NCBI RefSeq assembly: GCF_043290135.1
Contig: NC_134705.1
Location: forward strand, 40,042,771 to 40,106,770
Direction of reading: 5' to 3'
Source of the DNA: Rhipicephalus microplus
Lineage: Eukaryota; Arthropoda; Arachnida; Ixodida; Ixodidae
Length of the DNA stretch: 64,000 nt
The notes below the pieces were generated by a model. The model did no database searches and was not told where the DNA came from. It worked only from the letters and a program-made list of their open reading frames with translations. This document shows positions 46,311-57,877 of this stretch, piece by piece (positions within the stretch are counted from its first letter, which is position 1; each line of letters starts with the position of its first letter). The position numbers and the translations under genes are program-made.

Positions 46311-47575
46311 ATGCGGCACTTCGTAGACACTAGTAAGCATTCTCTATTTCCCCGATCTTAGAAGGTAATCTGGTCAGGGGCATAGCAGAAATAATTTTTT
46401 CTAGGGGGGGGGGGACCTCCTCGATCTGAAGTGGGGGCCAGGCAGGCACATGTGACCGACTGTCATTTTGTGCTCTGTATGCTATCGAAAAAATAGAGAG
46501 GGGGAGGGGAAAATGGGCCCGCTGTGCCACTCCCTGGCTACGCCACTGAATCTGGTTATTAATAATTGTCAGATGCAGCGAAATCCTTTATCTGAAATAA
46601 AGCTCTTAGAGTATTGTGTATACAAATAATTCGGTTAGCGTTAAAAGACCGCGGGAATACTGCCGAGCACTGAAAAATGCGATAAGAGCGCACGTAACTC
46701 GCTGCGCACCACTAGAAGCAATCAGTGCGCAACGATGTTTCCGAAAGTTTCGGTAAGCTCACAACCCCCGATATTTTTGAACTATAAAACAAGCACTTTC
46801 AGTTGACCCAAATATCGTCTCTACTTCAGTGTAAGCTGAATTTCAGGTCGTACAAACGACCGTAAAAAAGCGCCGTATGACTACCGCTGTGAAGCACCGT
46901 TCAATAAAAGGAGATGCTTCGAAAGTACGAACGTTTTATTGCAAAGCTTCACGCGCCCCAAGATCGTTAGTCGTTGTCTCTACTGCTTGAAGTTTCCTGG
47001 GCAGCTTACGCCACAAAGGGCAATAATTAACCGGTTCAAACGCGCACTGAGAGTGGTTTCAGCCGTACGCAAAATGCACGCGACCGAGCGGAGCGTCGTC
47101 TGCTAGCGCTGTTCCTTGGACCCCTCCAGAGGGCGCGCGTGTAGTTGTCGCTACCTTTATATATATAGGGACCTTACAACGCACGTTCGAGATTGCGCGT
47201 CTCCTGCCGAGGCCTGGTGCATCGGAATCTGTGGCTCGGAATCGCCGAGAAGTCCACGGGCCGCCCCAGAGTACACCCGAAAGTGAGTCGCCACGATGCG
47301 CCCCGACGACAGCCGTTCGCGACCCATTGTTTGACTCCCAGCGGAGCATCGTGTTTGACACATCGTTGCCAGGTGTCGCGATGGGACGCTCCGTATTTCT
47401 CTGGGCGATCTCCGTGGTGAAGTGCGGCCGTTCACTTTCTTGTTTCTTTTCATGCGAACTGCATGTGAACTGGTATTCAATAGTGACACTTATCTCTTTA
47501 TTGCAATGAACACGAGTGGACTTCCTGTTTTTTTTTTTTAGTGCGAAGCATTTCTTGGCGCTTTCGCGACTTCGA
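46311..47575. other. Arm sequence with low-complexity G-run and GC-rich block, no gene assigned
   Basis: 46400-46430 has a poly-G run with the phrase gcatagcagaaat, like low-value repeats. 47080-47440 is GC-rich and open in several frames on both strands, in both arms, so openness here does not argue for coding. A TATA-like tatatata at about 47158-47167 precedes cagcg-poor, GC-rich sequence and could be a promoter, but this is inference. Confidence 0.4.
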
Positions 47576-47604
47576 GCGCATCTATCTATCTATCTACCTA
47601 TCTT

Positions 47605-47637
<33 letters not shown>

Positions 47638-47680
47638 ATATCTATCTATCTATATATCTATCTGTCTATCTATATATATG
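47576..47680 (+). repeat. TCTA microsatellite module, short allele (left arm)
   Basis: The left flank ttggcgctttcgcgacttcgagcgca leads into about 100 bp of TCTA with TATA and TCTG variants. The usual right flank of this module (agccgcctacgacttttagctctcc) is found only after the short-LTR element, at 49415. The element thus inserted inside the tract. Confidence 0.85.
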
Positions 47681-47783
47681 TGACGTATGAAGCGATAGTT
47701 GGTAGATGCAGAGGAAGAAGAAGTGCTTTTGGAATAAACATGGGGTTTGCGCCAGGCCACGTCGCCCATTCTTCATAGCGTCA
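47681..47783 (+). repeat. Left 103-bp direct repeat of the short-LTR element
   Basis: Starts tgacgtatgaagcgatagtt and ends cttcatagcgtca. Differs from the right repeat at only a few bases (gatgcagagg versus gaggcagagg; gtttgcgccaggcc versus gtatgcgccagacc), which suggests a fairly recent insertion. Confidence 0.85.
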
Positions 47784-47862
47784 CACGATTCCCCCTCTCC
47801 CCGAAAGAAGGCATGGATTACGCACAACAAAAAGTAAACAAAGAGAGGTTGAGAAGTCACAA

Positions 47863-49142
47863 ATGCCAAAATGCACAATTGGTTTCATGGCCCCGTGGTG
47901 TTCCGTAAACTCGCAAAACTTCAGAAAAGAGTGCAGCAGCCTGGTAAATGGGGGAGTTACGCGAAGTTTTCTCGCAGTAAGCCTTGTTTGCAAACGAGAC
48001 TTCAGAGAAAATATACCACCATTGTACCATCATATGACTCTTCCGAAAAAACGTCACGCATTCGAACACCGACTGGTAACTTGCACGTCGCAACCGACAA
48101 GGTAAAGCCTCCGTATACCGAAGGGAATCTAGACCATTTCGGCAAAAGACTAAACCTAAAGCCGGCTTTCCCAAGAACAATGAAATCGGCATTTTCAACG
48201 TGTTCACTGCACCACAACCATTCACATTTTACTGAACCACCCGAATCCCTTGATGCTTCGTGTCACACACAAGGTCCAGATGGTTTCGAGCGTGCGACGG
48301 AATTTACGCGTGACGAGCTGGTGAGTCCTCACTATACCAGCCCATACCCTGACGTTCCGGACCAGGGTCGTTCGACAGACATTCTCAGCCGATTCATGCT
48401 GCAAAACGAAAAACATACGCCATCAGAACCACCCGAAGCCAAGTCTGTTGTGCTCTCATCGTCAAGTGATAACACACATGTGAGTCAAAGCACTGCAGGA
48501 ATTTAGAATCCACCAACGCTGGCGCATTGTCAACTGACAGAAGCATTTACAATCAATGATGACTCACAACCATCTTGGGAGCTTTCTCATCAGTCTGTCA
48601 CGAAGCCTTCATTGCAAGACAAGCCCAGCAGTACAGTATCGACCACCGACTATCTACTGATCACATCACCATGCAAAGAAAAGCAGACTCATGTTCCTGA
48701 GAGATGCCCATCTGACCAACTTTCGCAACAAAACGAGCAATTTCAAGAAAGGCAACTCCACGAACCCCAGGAACTACAACGGCTACTCGAACAAGAACAG
48801 CGATCAAGTGAAACCTCCTCACGAGTACACTTGTGGCTTGATGGTCATAAGAGACGTGCAGCTACCACGTGTACAATGAAGGAACAAAGGCATCATACCA
48901 TCAGCTTCGGTTCTCGCACATGCAGGCTGCAAGCACTCGTTATGTCTCAGCCACGACACAGAAAGCAGCGTCTACGACGGAGAATTTCGTGCCTACGACA
49001 TCCGACTCTCAAATGCTACAAGTACTTCGACCCTTGTTCATTCATGACAAGAATCGCTGTGTCATCAGTAATTTCTACGTTCAAGGCGTGCTTCTGTTGG
49101 CCAGAACGCAATAGTCAACCTCGCCCACCAGAGTTGTCATAA
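47863..49142 (+). other. Open frames inside the short-LTR element, product unknown
   Basis: An ATG at 47871 opens 211 codons to 48506 (mid-part KVKPPYTEGNLDHFGKRLNL, Ser/Pro/Thr-rich end). A further frame continues at 48612-49142 (Gln/Glu-rich, EQFQERQLHEPQELQRLLEQ). They resemble disordered gag-like or regulatory protein sequence, but I recognise no family. In the right arm the first frame is broken by TGA and TAA changes. Coding is uncertain. Confidence 0.35.
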
Positions 49143-49301
49143 AATTCATCGGACTGCTCAATCGGCCTTGAAGATTTAGTTAGATTGTGGAACTCCATCT
49201 GCACGTGAAACTGTGAATTTGGGCATTGTTTTGTTCATTCACTTATTTAATTTGTTATAGTTTGTAACCAGTGCCATCTTTCGGGGGGAGGGGGAATCGT
49301 G

Positions 49302-49404
49302 TGACGTATGAAGCGATAGTTGGTAGAGGCAGAGGAAGAAGAAGTGCTTTTGGAATAAACATGGGGTATGCGCCAGACCACGTCGCCCATTCTTCATAGC
49401 GTCA
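49302..49404 (+). repeat. Right 103-bp direct repeat of the short-LTR element
   Basis: Preceded by a G-rich purine tract and followed by the right flank of the TCTA module (ataactatctatccagccgc). This end of the element is missing from the right arm, where similarity stops at 57878. Confidence 0.85.
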
Positions 49405-51117
49405 TATAACTATCTATCCAGCCGCCTACGACTTTTAGCTCTCCTAGCCGTTTTGATATAGCCCGATCTCGCCGCGAATATGCGGCAGCACAGTACCGCG
49501 CAAATTTGGGTAGACGGTCGGCGGCGCGTATACAAATACACGCAGCAGCGCTTCATTGCGTGCGGTCTGAGCCAATTGTCGGCGAATAACATGCGTTGAC
49601 TACAGTTTACTGTTATTATCTGTGCTCTTCTCTACTAAGTTAGTGCACGACGCCTATGCAACGTTAACATTACCCGAGAGTAAACTGAATTCTGTCTTTC
49701 ATAGGGATGCTCGCCCTGGGTGACTCTCTTCACGCTCTCGCACTAAATCACGCCTTTGCTGTGTTATTAGTACGTGGCTAGCTTGTGTTCCGCCTGCTAT
49801 GAACTGCTTTAGTGAGACTGAACTCCTTATTTGCATCTTTGTCATCTGCATACTACAAAAAAAAGAGAAAGCAAGATCCATGGACGGCCGCATATCTGTG
49901 TGATTCGTTCAGTACGCATATGATTTTTTTATTCTCTCATTCTGTTCACCATGAAATGTAGGACAGTCGATAAGTTCAGCCGAGAAAGCTTAGTGGCTGA
50001 CAGTGCTTTGCGCTATACCGCGTTTACCACGTGTAGGCACATGTTTTTGCACTAGAAAAATTTACATAAGTGTAGCAGAAAGCTTTCATCGATGTACTAC
50101 GTACATGGTGGTGCTACAACAAAGACCTGGTTAATGGGACACGCATTTTTTTTTTTCAGACAAAAAATTACCACTGACTTCCGGCAGACGCTAACAATGC
50201 CACACAAATGCTGAAAACAGTGTAAAACAGATGAAATTTTCAGTGAAATATACGACAATATATGTAAAGCGTGCCGCCTGCATTAATTTTCTAACATCTG
50301 GGCTCTTTGAAGTGCTCTTAAATCTAAGCGCACGGTTACGCATGGTAAATCTGTTTTAAGTACAGTTTAAGTAACGATGTGTCAGACTTTATGTGATAGT
50401 ATTATTTCTATGTAATGGTACTAAGGCCAGATAACCACAAATAAGGCTCCTCGCATGATCGATAAACTACAGTGCTGTAGTTGTACATCTCATCTACCAA
50501 CAGCGCGCAAGTGCATGACCTAGAGCCTGTTTTCTTTTTTTTTACAACCGAGTCGCTATAAAACGCTGCATTCACATAGCATTTAATAGTCCTCGTGTTT
50601 AGGAGGATGCCAAGAGCGTTCCGCGATGTGCTTGAAACAAAAAGCAGCACGCACTCTGAAATTATTCTGGTGAATCGAGGATACGACGACAATAAACAGT
50701 ACTCTGGAAAGTTGCACTCGCCGACTTTATACAATGCATTGGCAGCCGAGCAGGACCAAATGATTTCGTACGTCATTCTAGGCATATGAAGAAACAGTTA
50801 CACTCGCGCTGACATGACTGGACGAATTACACGTTTAGAACGTGCATGACGTACTCGCACATAGAAACACGACGCGGCTAGCAGAAGACGCAAGGAGTAA
50901 TCCAAACTTCACCGTTTGGGCCAGTTGCCGCCAGGCGGGGACTCTGCTCGATCTCGTGGTTTCTCGTGGCCTCCGAGATGAAAGCGCGCGGAAACCCCAA
51001 GGAGGTTCTATACTGGCTGTGTTCTGATTCTTGGACAGCAAGTAGACAGTCTCCGCAGACTGCTTAGAAGACAGCATCGAGCCTATGCTGTCCGAAAATT
51101 GGAACACGTTTGCGCGG
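49405..51117. other. Spacer sequence, unassigned
   Basis: After the module flank (to about 49450) no gene or repeat is recognised. Frames up to 125 codons (50408-50785, minus) show no family features. The stretch ends at the ATCC tail of the LINE. Confidence 0.45.
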
Positions 51118-51274
51118 TTGGATGGATGGATGGATGGATATGGCTGTACCCTTTAGATCGGGCGGTGGCTAGCGCCACCAAGCCGTAATACCTAATGAAC
51201 CAAAAACTATATTTATTTTTTTTCCTTAAAAAGTGAGTTTGAGGATTCGTACTTTGCAGTGAAGAGTTTAATTT

Positions 51275-54200
51275 TCACTCGTGTCTTGACTTTAGCCACC
51301 AATCAGATAACCTCCTTCTGGTTAAGTCTACCCGCTTAAAGTTTATTTTGCCCTCCCGGTCCCTAAACCCCAGTGCTTTGAAAAACTCTGCGCCATCATC
51401 CTGAACTATAGGGTGAAGCCCTTTACAGAACATTATCAAGTGTTCGGCAGTTTCTTCTTCCCCTCCACACGCACTGCATACTGTGTCTACCCCTTCGTAT
51501 TTGGCCCGATATGTCTTGGTTCGCAGTACTCCCGTCCTGGCCTCAAACAGTAGAGAACTACCCCGAGTATTATCATAGATCCTTTCCTTGGCAATTTCCT
51601 GCTTAAAAGTTCGATAGATCTCTAGTGCGGACTTCTTAATCATGCTCATTCTCCACATGTCAGTCTTCGTTTCCTTCACTTTCTTCTTAACCGATAGTTC
51701 TTTTTGGTTTGGCCACCTGCTGTTTTCTAAGTATTTACCAGTCAGCTTCCTGGTTCGCTTCCTCCATTTTGTATCGACATTCTTCATGTACAAGTAGCTG
51801 AAAACCTTCCTAGCCCAACGCTCTTCCCCCATTTCTCTCAATCGTTTCTCAAATTTTATCTTGCTGCTAGCTTCCCTGCCCTCAAATGATGTCCATCCCA
51901 TATCACCTTGTACTCCCTGATTTGGTGTATTCCCGTGAGCTCCTAAAGCAAGCCTACCTATTCCACGTTGCTTAATTTCTAATCTTGCTTGAACTTCTGA
52001 TCTCATGCACAAGACCGCATTGCCGAACGTCAGCCCAGGAACCATGACCCCTTTCCATATTCCTCTCACAACATCATACCTATTGTAATTCCACAGTGCC
52101 CTATTTTTTATGACTGCTGCATTCCTGTTACCTTTAGTCGTCACGTATATTTCGTGTTCCCTCAGATACTCGGTCCCATTGCTTATCCATACGCCCAGAT
52201 ATTTGTATTTATCTGTTATCTCTAGCGTGACCTCCTGTATTCTAAGCTCACTACCTTCGTTGTCATTGAAAATCATGACTGCTGATTTTTCCTTACTGAA
52301 TCTAAAATCTAACCTATCTCCCTCATTACCGCAGATGTCCATCAATCTCTGCAAATCTTCCTTGTTGTTGGCCATTAGCACTATATCATCTGCGTACATT
52401 TATGCTGGTAGTGCCTGATCAATAAGTTTTCCTTGTTTGACTAAAGAGAGGTTGAAGCCCAGTCCACTTCCCTCTAATTTTGCCTCTAATCCTTGTAGGT
52501 ACATCATGAATAATAAGGGTGACAGGGGGCACCCCTGCCTAAGCCCCCGTTTTACCTCTGCAGGCTTGGATACCTGTTTTTCCCACTTTATAACTACCTT
52601 GTTACCTTTATAGATACCCTTTAAAAGATTAGTGACTACATGTTCCACGCCTAGTGTGTCCAGTATTCCCCACAATTCCTCTTGAACCACGCTATCGTAC
52701 GCTCCCTTGATATCCAAAAATGCTAGCCACAGGGGCCTGTGTTCCTTTTCTGCTATTTCGATGCACTGCGTCAGTGAGAACAGATTTTCTTCCAACCTCC
52801 TGTGTTTCCGAAACCCATTCTGCAGTTCCCCCAGCACCCCCTCATCCTCTATCCACGCCTGCAGTCTTTCTTTTATAATTTGTATCGCCAGCCTGTAGAC
52901 CACTGATGTCACTGTTATAGGACGGTAGTTGTTTATGTCAGCTTTGTCCCCCTTTCCTTTATAGATCATGCTCATCCTGCTAAGTTTCCATCCATTGGGA
53001 ACTTCACCATCGATTATTATTTTGCTCACTGCCTCTCTCTAAGCCTGCTTAGACTTCGGACCTAATGTCTTTATCAGCCTAATTGGAATGCCATCTGGGC
53101 CTGTTGATGTACTACCAGGAACCCTTTTCTCAGCCCTTTCCCATTCTTGTTGTGAAAATGAAGCCATTGCACCACTTGATTCGTCCTTGTCTATTGTGGT
53201 GCATAAAGTACTTCTTTGTTGAAATTTTTCTGTCACCCTTGTTCTTATATATTCAATAGCTTCGTCCCCTTCTAGCCTAGCACCTTGGGCTGTAGTTATA
53301 AAACTCTGCTCTAGGCTCGTCTCATTTCTTAGGGAGTTTAGATGGTTCCAAAATTTCGCAGCTGCCTTTCTATCTTTTTATGTACTTCTGCCAGCCACTG
53401 AGCTCCCTTCCTTCTAATCTTTTCATTGATCAGAAGGGATGCATCCCTTCTACAGCTTAGAAAGGTTGCCCATTTTCTTTCAACATCATCTGTCGGTTCA
53501 CCCCGCTGCTTAGCATGTCTGTGTTCCCTAGAGGCTTCCTGACGTTTTGCTATGGCTCTCTTAACTTCCTCATCCCACCAACTTTTGGGTTTGTGTCTTC
53601 TTTTCCGGGGTGATTTGTCACGCATCTTAGCAAGCTCTAGCTCAAAGAGTCTAATTAGATTCGTGTATGTCCACTCTGTCTTGTTATCCTCCGTGATTAC
53701 TTTCTCAATTTGTTTAGTGGCTATTTCAATTTGCCTTTCTGGATAAAAATTTTCCTGTAGTTGCTCATCTTGTCTCCTTCCCACTTTCACTGCTCTTCCA
53801 AAACTTAGCTTGATACGTTTGTGATCGCTACCCAGACTTCTGGAGCCACCTTCATCTATGTGCATTCCCTTGAGCTTATCATACATCCTATGTGACATCA
53901 GTGCATAATCTATCGTCGACTGAAGCCTTCCTACCTCCCATGTTATTTGCCCTTCACACTTCTCGGTACTGTTGCAAATGATCAAATCAAGCCTTTCACA
54001 CATATCCATGATCATTTTGCCTGTCGGGTTGGTATACCCATCTATATCTTCTATGTGCGCATTCATGTCTCCTAGTATAATTATCTCGCACTCTCTTCCT
54101 AGCTCCTGAATGTCCTTTGATATACACTCTACCATTGCCTGGTTTTCCTCTCTGGCCTTTGCTCCCGTCCACAAGTACACGAAACCAAGGAGTGTCATTT

Positions 54201-54694
54201 GACCTGCCACTTTCCCTTTTAGCCATAAATGTTCCTTGCACTCCTGCTTGACCCTTTGCCAGTCTGTACTTTTATGAATGAATGCCCCAATACCACCCCC
54301 CTTTCTGCTGCCTTCTGTTCTGTTACAATATTCCCACGCGTAGTCCGGATTGTTCGGAGGTTGTTCCATGTCCCTGAGATGTGTTTCTACAAAACCGTAT
54401 ACCATCGGCCTCTCTTCCCTTAGCTGTTCTTCTATCTCTTCCCACTTCAGCCTGTTCCTACCACCCTGCATGTTAATATACCTTATGTCTGAATTGGCTC
54501 GGCGCTCGTGGCTACGTCTATTTATGCCCCGGACTCTACCTATCTTAGATATTGGTGCCACTTTGGAATCGTATCTGTCCATACCACCTGTCGAAGAGTC
54601 TCCCTGGTTGTTTTCCTCGTTACTAGCTATCCTGCACCCCGAAGGGCTCGCTTGCCCCCCAAAAAAGCTACTGCGCGTCCTGCAAGTCGCCAAC
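51275..54694 (-). pseudogene. LINE ORF2: endonuclease, reverse transcriptase and C-terminal finger, three lesions
   Basis: Endonuclease marks: MQGGRNRLKWEEIEEQ, FVETHLRD, the catalytic ILGDMNAHIED, STIDYAL and LGSDHKRI. RT marks: NYRPITVTSVVYRLA, the Asp of FLDIKGAYDSV, LRQGCPLSPLLF, and MYADDIVLMANNKEDLQ with both Asp present. The C-terminal finger is VCSACGGEEETAEHLIMFC. Lesions: a one-base deletion near 53370 in an A-run, a TAG near 53039 and a TAA directly before MYADD (about 52402). There is no ATG at the upstream end: the frame is open from a TGA just above 54694, with its first Met some 37 codons in. Confidence 0.85.
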
Positions 54695-55340
54695 CCACCT
54701 CATGACCTAGCCGCCCATCGAAGTGAATTCTGTCTCGTTGAAAACCCCCCCACCTATGCACCTCTCTGTTTATTTCCACCACCTCAAAGCCTTTCTCTCG
54801 ACTCATCCGCCATATCTCTTGGTTTGCGTTGACTACCGCTCTTTGCAGGTTGCTATCACGCACTGGTACCTCCGGTATCGTGCATATAACTACCGGTACC
54901 TTAGGAGAAGTGGCGCGCATGTCATCGACGCCTTTCGCCAGTGTGGCTGCTAGTCCTTCTGCATCTTCATTGAGGACATCGTTTAAACCGCCTGAAATTA
55001 TCACGAGGTTTCGTCTATCAGCTGTCGTTTTGAGCTTTGCGCTCGCTTGCCTCATGACTGCTTCCAGCTTGCGTCCTGGGAACGCCCCTACCGCAACCCT
55101 CTTGTCACCTCTTACCCTCTCTTTGATGGCTTCTGTGCATCGATTTAAATTCGAGTCCCCGTCTATTATCACATGCTGTGACTTTTCAGCTGGACCGTTC
55201 TGCACCTGGGGGTTACTTGCACCTGTGACGCCGGCTGCTTTGTTCCCTCCCTGCCCCACCACTACCTCGCTGAAGCTGGGCCTTGCGACAGTTGAACCGG
55301 CTAAACCTGTTTTTTCCAAACTTGCTTGCATTTCCTTTTC
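54627..55340 (-). pseudogene. LINE ORF1, SGNH esterase-like part (N-terminus missing)
   Basis: The frame enters from truncated sequence and runs 235 codons. It shows the Ser-bearing block I as HVIIDGDSNLNRC (about 55180), block III as VIISGGLNDVL, and block V as DRIHFDGRLGHEVG, where Asp and His would complete the catalytic triad. It ends FLGGKRALRGAG then TAG at 54627. Known esterase-containing ORF1 proteins belong to CR1/L2-like LINEs and bind element RNA. All three blocks are intact here, in contrast to the old copy. The coding end overlaps the start of the ORF2 frame by about 68 bases in the -1 frame. Confidence 0.8.
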
Positions 55341-55345
55341 CGGTG

Positions 55346-57629
55346 TTTACGCAACGAGGCGCCACCTCGCGTTGAGAAGAAAAAGCCAAAATAAACAAAC
55401 ATAACAGTTGTAATTTCTGGCTTATTTGTGTTAAAATCTCTAAAAAATAGACTTTACTCACATTGAGCTTCTGGAGAAACGTCCGCTTGCGTGCAGACGA
55501 CCGTTCCGGCGAGATTCGGTCTATCTGAGCTATTCATCGAGTCGTCATCTTGTTTAGACAGCAAATTAGCCTGCATCGTATTTGTCTACGATGTGGTCTT
55601 CTCGGAGCTGTCTACTTTGCCGGCTACGTGAAAATTGTATTGGGGCTTAGGATGGCTGCCATCCATTTGGCTATCTATTTAGCCGTCTACGGCGAGTATT
55701 GGAACACACCCGTTATGTCGTCTGGAGTGGAGGTGTGCCCCAATAAGTGATGCCGGTCGCCGCCATATTAGAAAAGGAAAGACTCGGAAGCCGACGACAA
55801 AGTACACTTCGTAGCTCCGCCCTCACTGTGGCCTTTGAAAACTGTGAAATGCTTTTGTAAAGCAGTTAAAGATTTTACAAGGCCATGGTGACTTCGCGCG
55901 TTGCTTATGGCTGCGCAAATCGCATCAAGAAGACGCCTTGAATCACTTTTTGCGTTTAAGTATTCTTGCTTCGTTCGCTGGCAATCACCTGTTTTTTCGC
56001 GTATTCTGTTAAATAAGAAACAATATCAAAGGTACGCATTCGTGTAATACATGCGTATAGCTGCTTGGAAGGTAACTTAAAGCTTGACATATTCGCTGAC
56101 ACGACGTTATTCATTAGTTTTAAGTTTATGGACAAAAAGCTTGCTGTCTATGGCCGCACGTATCAAACATTGGAACGGGTAGAACGTCTGAATGCCCTTT
56201 TAATTCCAAATTTTCTGGTGTTGTCTTACAAGGCAAGACTGACGGCGTGCATGCATATTTTTTGGCGAGTGAATATCAAATCTGGTGCATGTTTATCGAG
56301 GAATTCTCAAACGTAGACAAGATTTTCATGCCGTAATTATTTGTGTTACAGGTTTCCGAAAAACAGTGCGCTGCGTTCTGCCTGGGAACGTACGCACTGT
56401 TCGAAGGAATAGTTAGAGGGCTACGAACGGTGACCACCTCTGTTCTATTCACTTCGAAGAATGCTGCTTCGACAGAACGGAGCAGACAACCAGACTGCGG
56501 CCTGGCAGTGCACCTTCAATTTTTTCTGCTTTCAGAGCGCATATGCGAAAACCTGTTAGTTTCTACCTCCTTGACGTAGTTTCAATACAATCTAGTCACA
56601 AAAATAAGCAATTGCGTCTAAAACAAGATGAGACATCTTTGAAATCCGTTCTATCTTGCCGACGAAACCGTAACCAAAATGCCGATGGATGAAGTTGCCA
56701 AAATGATCGAGTGAGTGGCATTATATCAAACATCGAGCTACCTCCTTTCTAGGCTCTGAAGGATGCGCTTGCCATGACAACAAACGTCGCCAACGGAAGT
56801 GGATAAATATTATGCATAACTACCATCACTGCAATCGTTCTTATAAACGGTTCATTTGGAGTACGTCTCCCGGAGTTTTGTCAGTTGCACGCGACATCGG
56901 TGCTTCGGTTTGGGTTCCGCTTATAAATTGGTTAGATGGTTAGAATTCGATAAATCTAGAAAAATTACTGGTGGCTCTCAGTTTACTTAATTACCTCTTT
57001 TTTCTAACTTGAGCTTTAATTATTTCAACTTCCATATATATGTATTCTCTGGTTCTCTGCCGACGCACACACAAGCACGTATATGAAAGAGGCGGGAAAA
57101 TGTCGCGTTCTTCTTGGTCTTGAGTATCTGTAGGCACATTTCTTAAAACACCCAATATATACTATCACCACTTTATACCGCAATAGTGCGCCAGCAAGCT
57201 CAATATGCGTAGCATCTCTAAACAACAGATTGATCTGAAAGCGTGCAGCTGACAATGGCTGCATAAAATAATTTGTTTCATAAACAACAAAACACATTGA
57301 TTCGCTGGTGTAACCTAAAAGTGGTTTCTATCTAATTCTTTATCGTGGAACTGCAAACCGACGCGCGCAACGACCGTATTCCACTGCGGTCTATAGCGGT
57401 TCCACCCTGTTTTTCCTCTAGTATTATGGCCACCGGCGGCTTCACTTACTCCTGTTGGCGGCGGCCGGGACTGCCACTCCAGAGGTTCTATAGAACCTCC
57501 TCTTGTTTTTTTCTCTTGCCACCTCGTGGGGGGGGGGGGGTGCACGTACATTGAACACGCAAATTTATGTAGTAGAGCTTAGACTTTCTCTTTTTCTTAG
57601 GACAGGGATCGTGCATTGTAGTTATCGAG
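55346..57629. other. Spacer segment, possibly inverted, containing a THAP gene remnant
   Basis: Apart from the THAP exons this 2.3 kb has no recognised gene. It ends at the 5' fragment of the LINE. Geometry of the LINE pieces suggests that the whole segment has been flipped. A G-run (57531-57540) follows a pyrimidine-rich stretch. Confidence 0.45.
55885..56549 (+). pseudogene. THAP-domain gene remnant, two exons
   Basis: Exon 1 starts at ATG 55885 with MVTSRVAYGCANRIKKTP, then TGA where a Gly is expected, then ITF. The first zinc ligand, normally Cys next to VAYGC, reads Arg. After an intron of about 400 bp with acceptor tgttacag, exon 2 (56352 on) gives RFPKNSALRSAWERTHCSKE. After a frame change it gives [20 protein letters not shown] and PGSAPSIF, the C-terminal half of a THAP finger with the third Cys, the His and the closing Pro-x-x-hydrophobic box. 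Three lesions make it non-coding. Whether it was a host gene or a P-element transposase is open. Confidence 0.7.
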
Positions 57630-57877
57630 AGAGACAAGTCATAAGGACAATTGGTGTCAGAAAGACATGGTTAAAAAGACTGTAAAGTGTTCAGGATGCG
57701 GGGTGAGTTTAAAACAGGGCCCCAGTGCAGAAGCGAATAGAGAGGAGGCTGACGCCAAGTGTAGGCAATGTGAGGTCGAGGAAAAAAATGGAGAAAATGA
57801 TGATTGCCCAGAGTGAATTGCTGATGAGAATCACCGAGCTGGAGACTGCATTGGCGACAGAGCAAGAGAAAGGTAGA
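57630..57877 (+). mobile_element. Detached 5' end of the esterase-type LINE
   Basis: Similarity to the old LINE copy starts at cataaggacaattggtgt in the 5' UTR. The ATG at 57668 opens MVKKTVKCSGCGVSLKQG with a second Cys pair, AKCRQCEVEE, a likely N-terminal zinc site. A one-base change in an A-run (57781-57787) shifts the frame to MEKMMIAQSELLMRITELET, the coiled coil. It stops at codon about 77 (ATEQEK), and right-arm sequence begins at the next base. LINE insertions usually lose 5' ends, so a piece with only the 5' end calls for a rearrangement. Confidence 0.8.

Larger units (their letters stand above)
43152..49079 (+). repeat. Left arm of large inverted duplication
   Basis: This segment recurs in reverse complement at 57878-64000. 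Paired landmarks: nuclease exon 3 (43152 with 64000), Myb exons, THAP exon (46227 with 60929), GC-rich block at 47.1-47.4 kb with 59.7-60.0 kb, the TCTA tract, and the short-LTR element up to 49079 with 57878. Scattered single-base differences suggest high but not perfect identity. The outer edge is not known because the right arm reaches the window end. Confidence 0.92.
47681..49404 (+). mobile_element. Short-LTR (TRIM-like) element with inverted internal ends
   Basis: Two direct repeats of 103 bp (47681-47783 and 49302-49404) start TGACGTATGAAG and end CTTCATAGCGTCA. Each has an aataaa. They bound 1.5 kb without recognisable pol genes. A polypurine run (cggggggagggggaa, 49282-49296) sits just before the right repeat, as in LTR retrotransposons. 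However, the 24 bases after the left repeat (47784-47807) are the complement of those before the right one (49278-49301) at 23 of 24 positions. No tRNA primer site with TGG is seen after the left repeat. It could be a TRIM or an unrelated class. Confidence 0.7.
51118..55345 (-). mobile_element. Esterase-ORF1 LINE, young copy, 5' end displaced
   Basis: Same family as 22.6-27.1 kb, but frames are nearly intact. On the minus strand it runs from inside ORF1 (55345) through ORF2 to the 3' UTR (51141-51274) and a five-unit ATCC tail (51118-51140). Its first part, 5' UTR and ORF1 start, is not adjacent. A fragment of just that part lies at 57630-57877 in opposite orientation. Confidence 0.85.

Noticed and set aside
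47080..47170. TATA-like tatatata as a promoter for an arm transcript
   Set aside because: No supported transcript start or coding exon downstream; mentioned only as a possibility.
51275..55345. Separate host genes for endonuclease, RT and esterase
   Set aside because: Order, overlap, 3' tail and a second diverged copy show one LINE.
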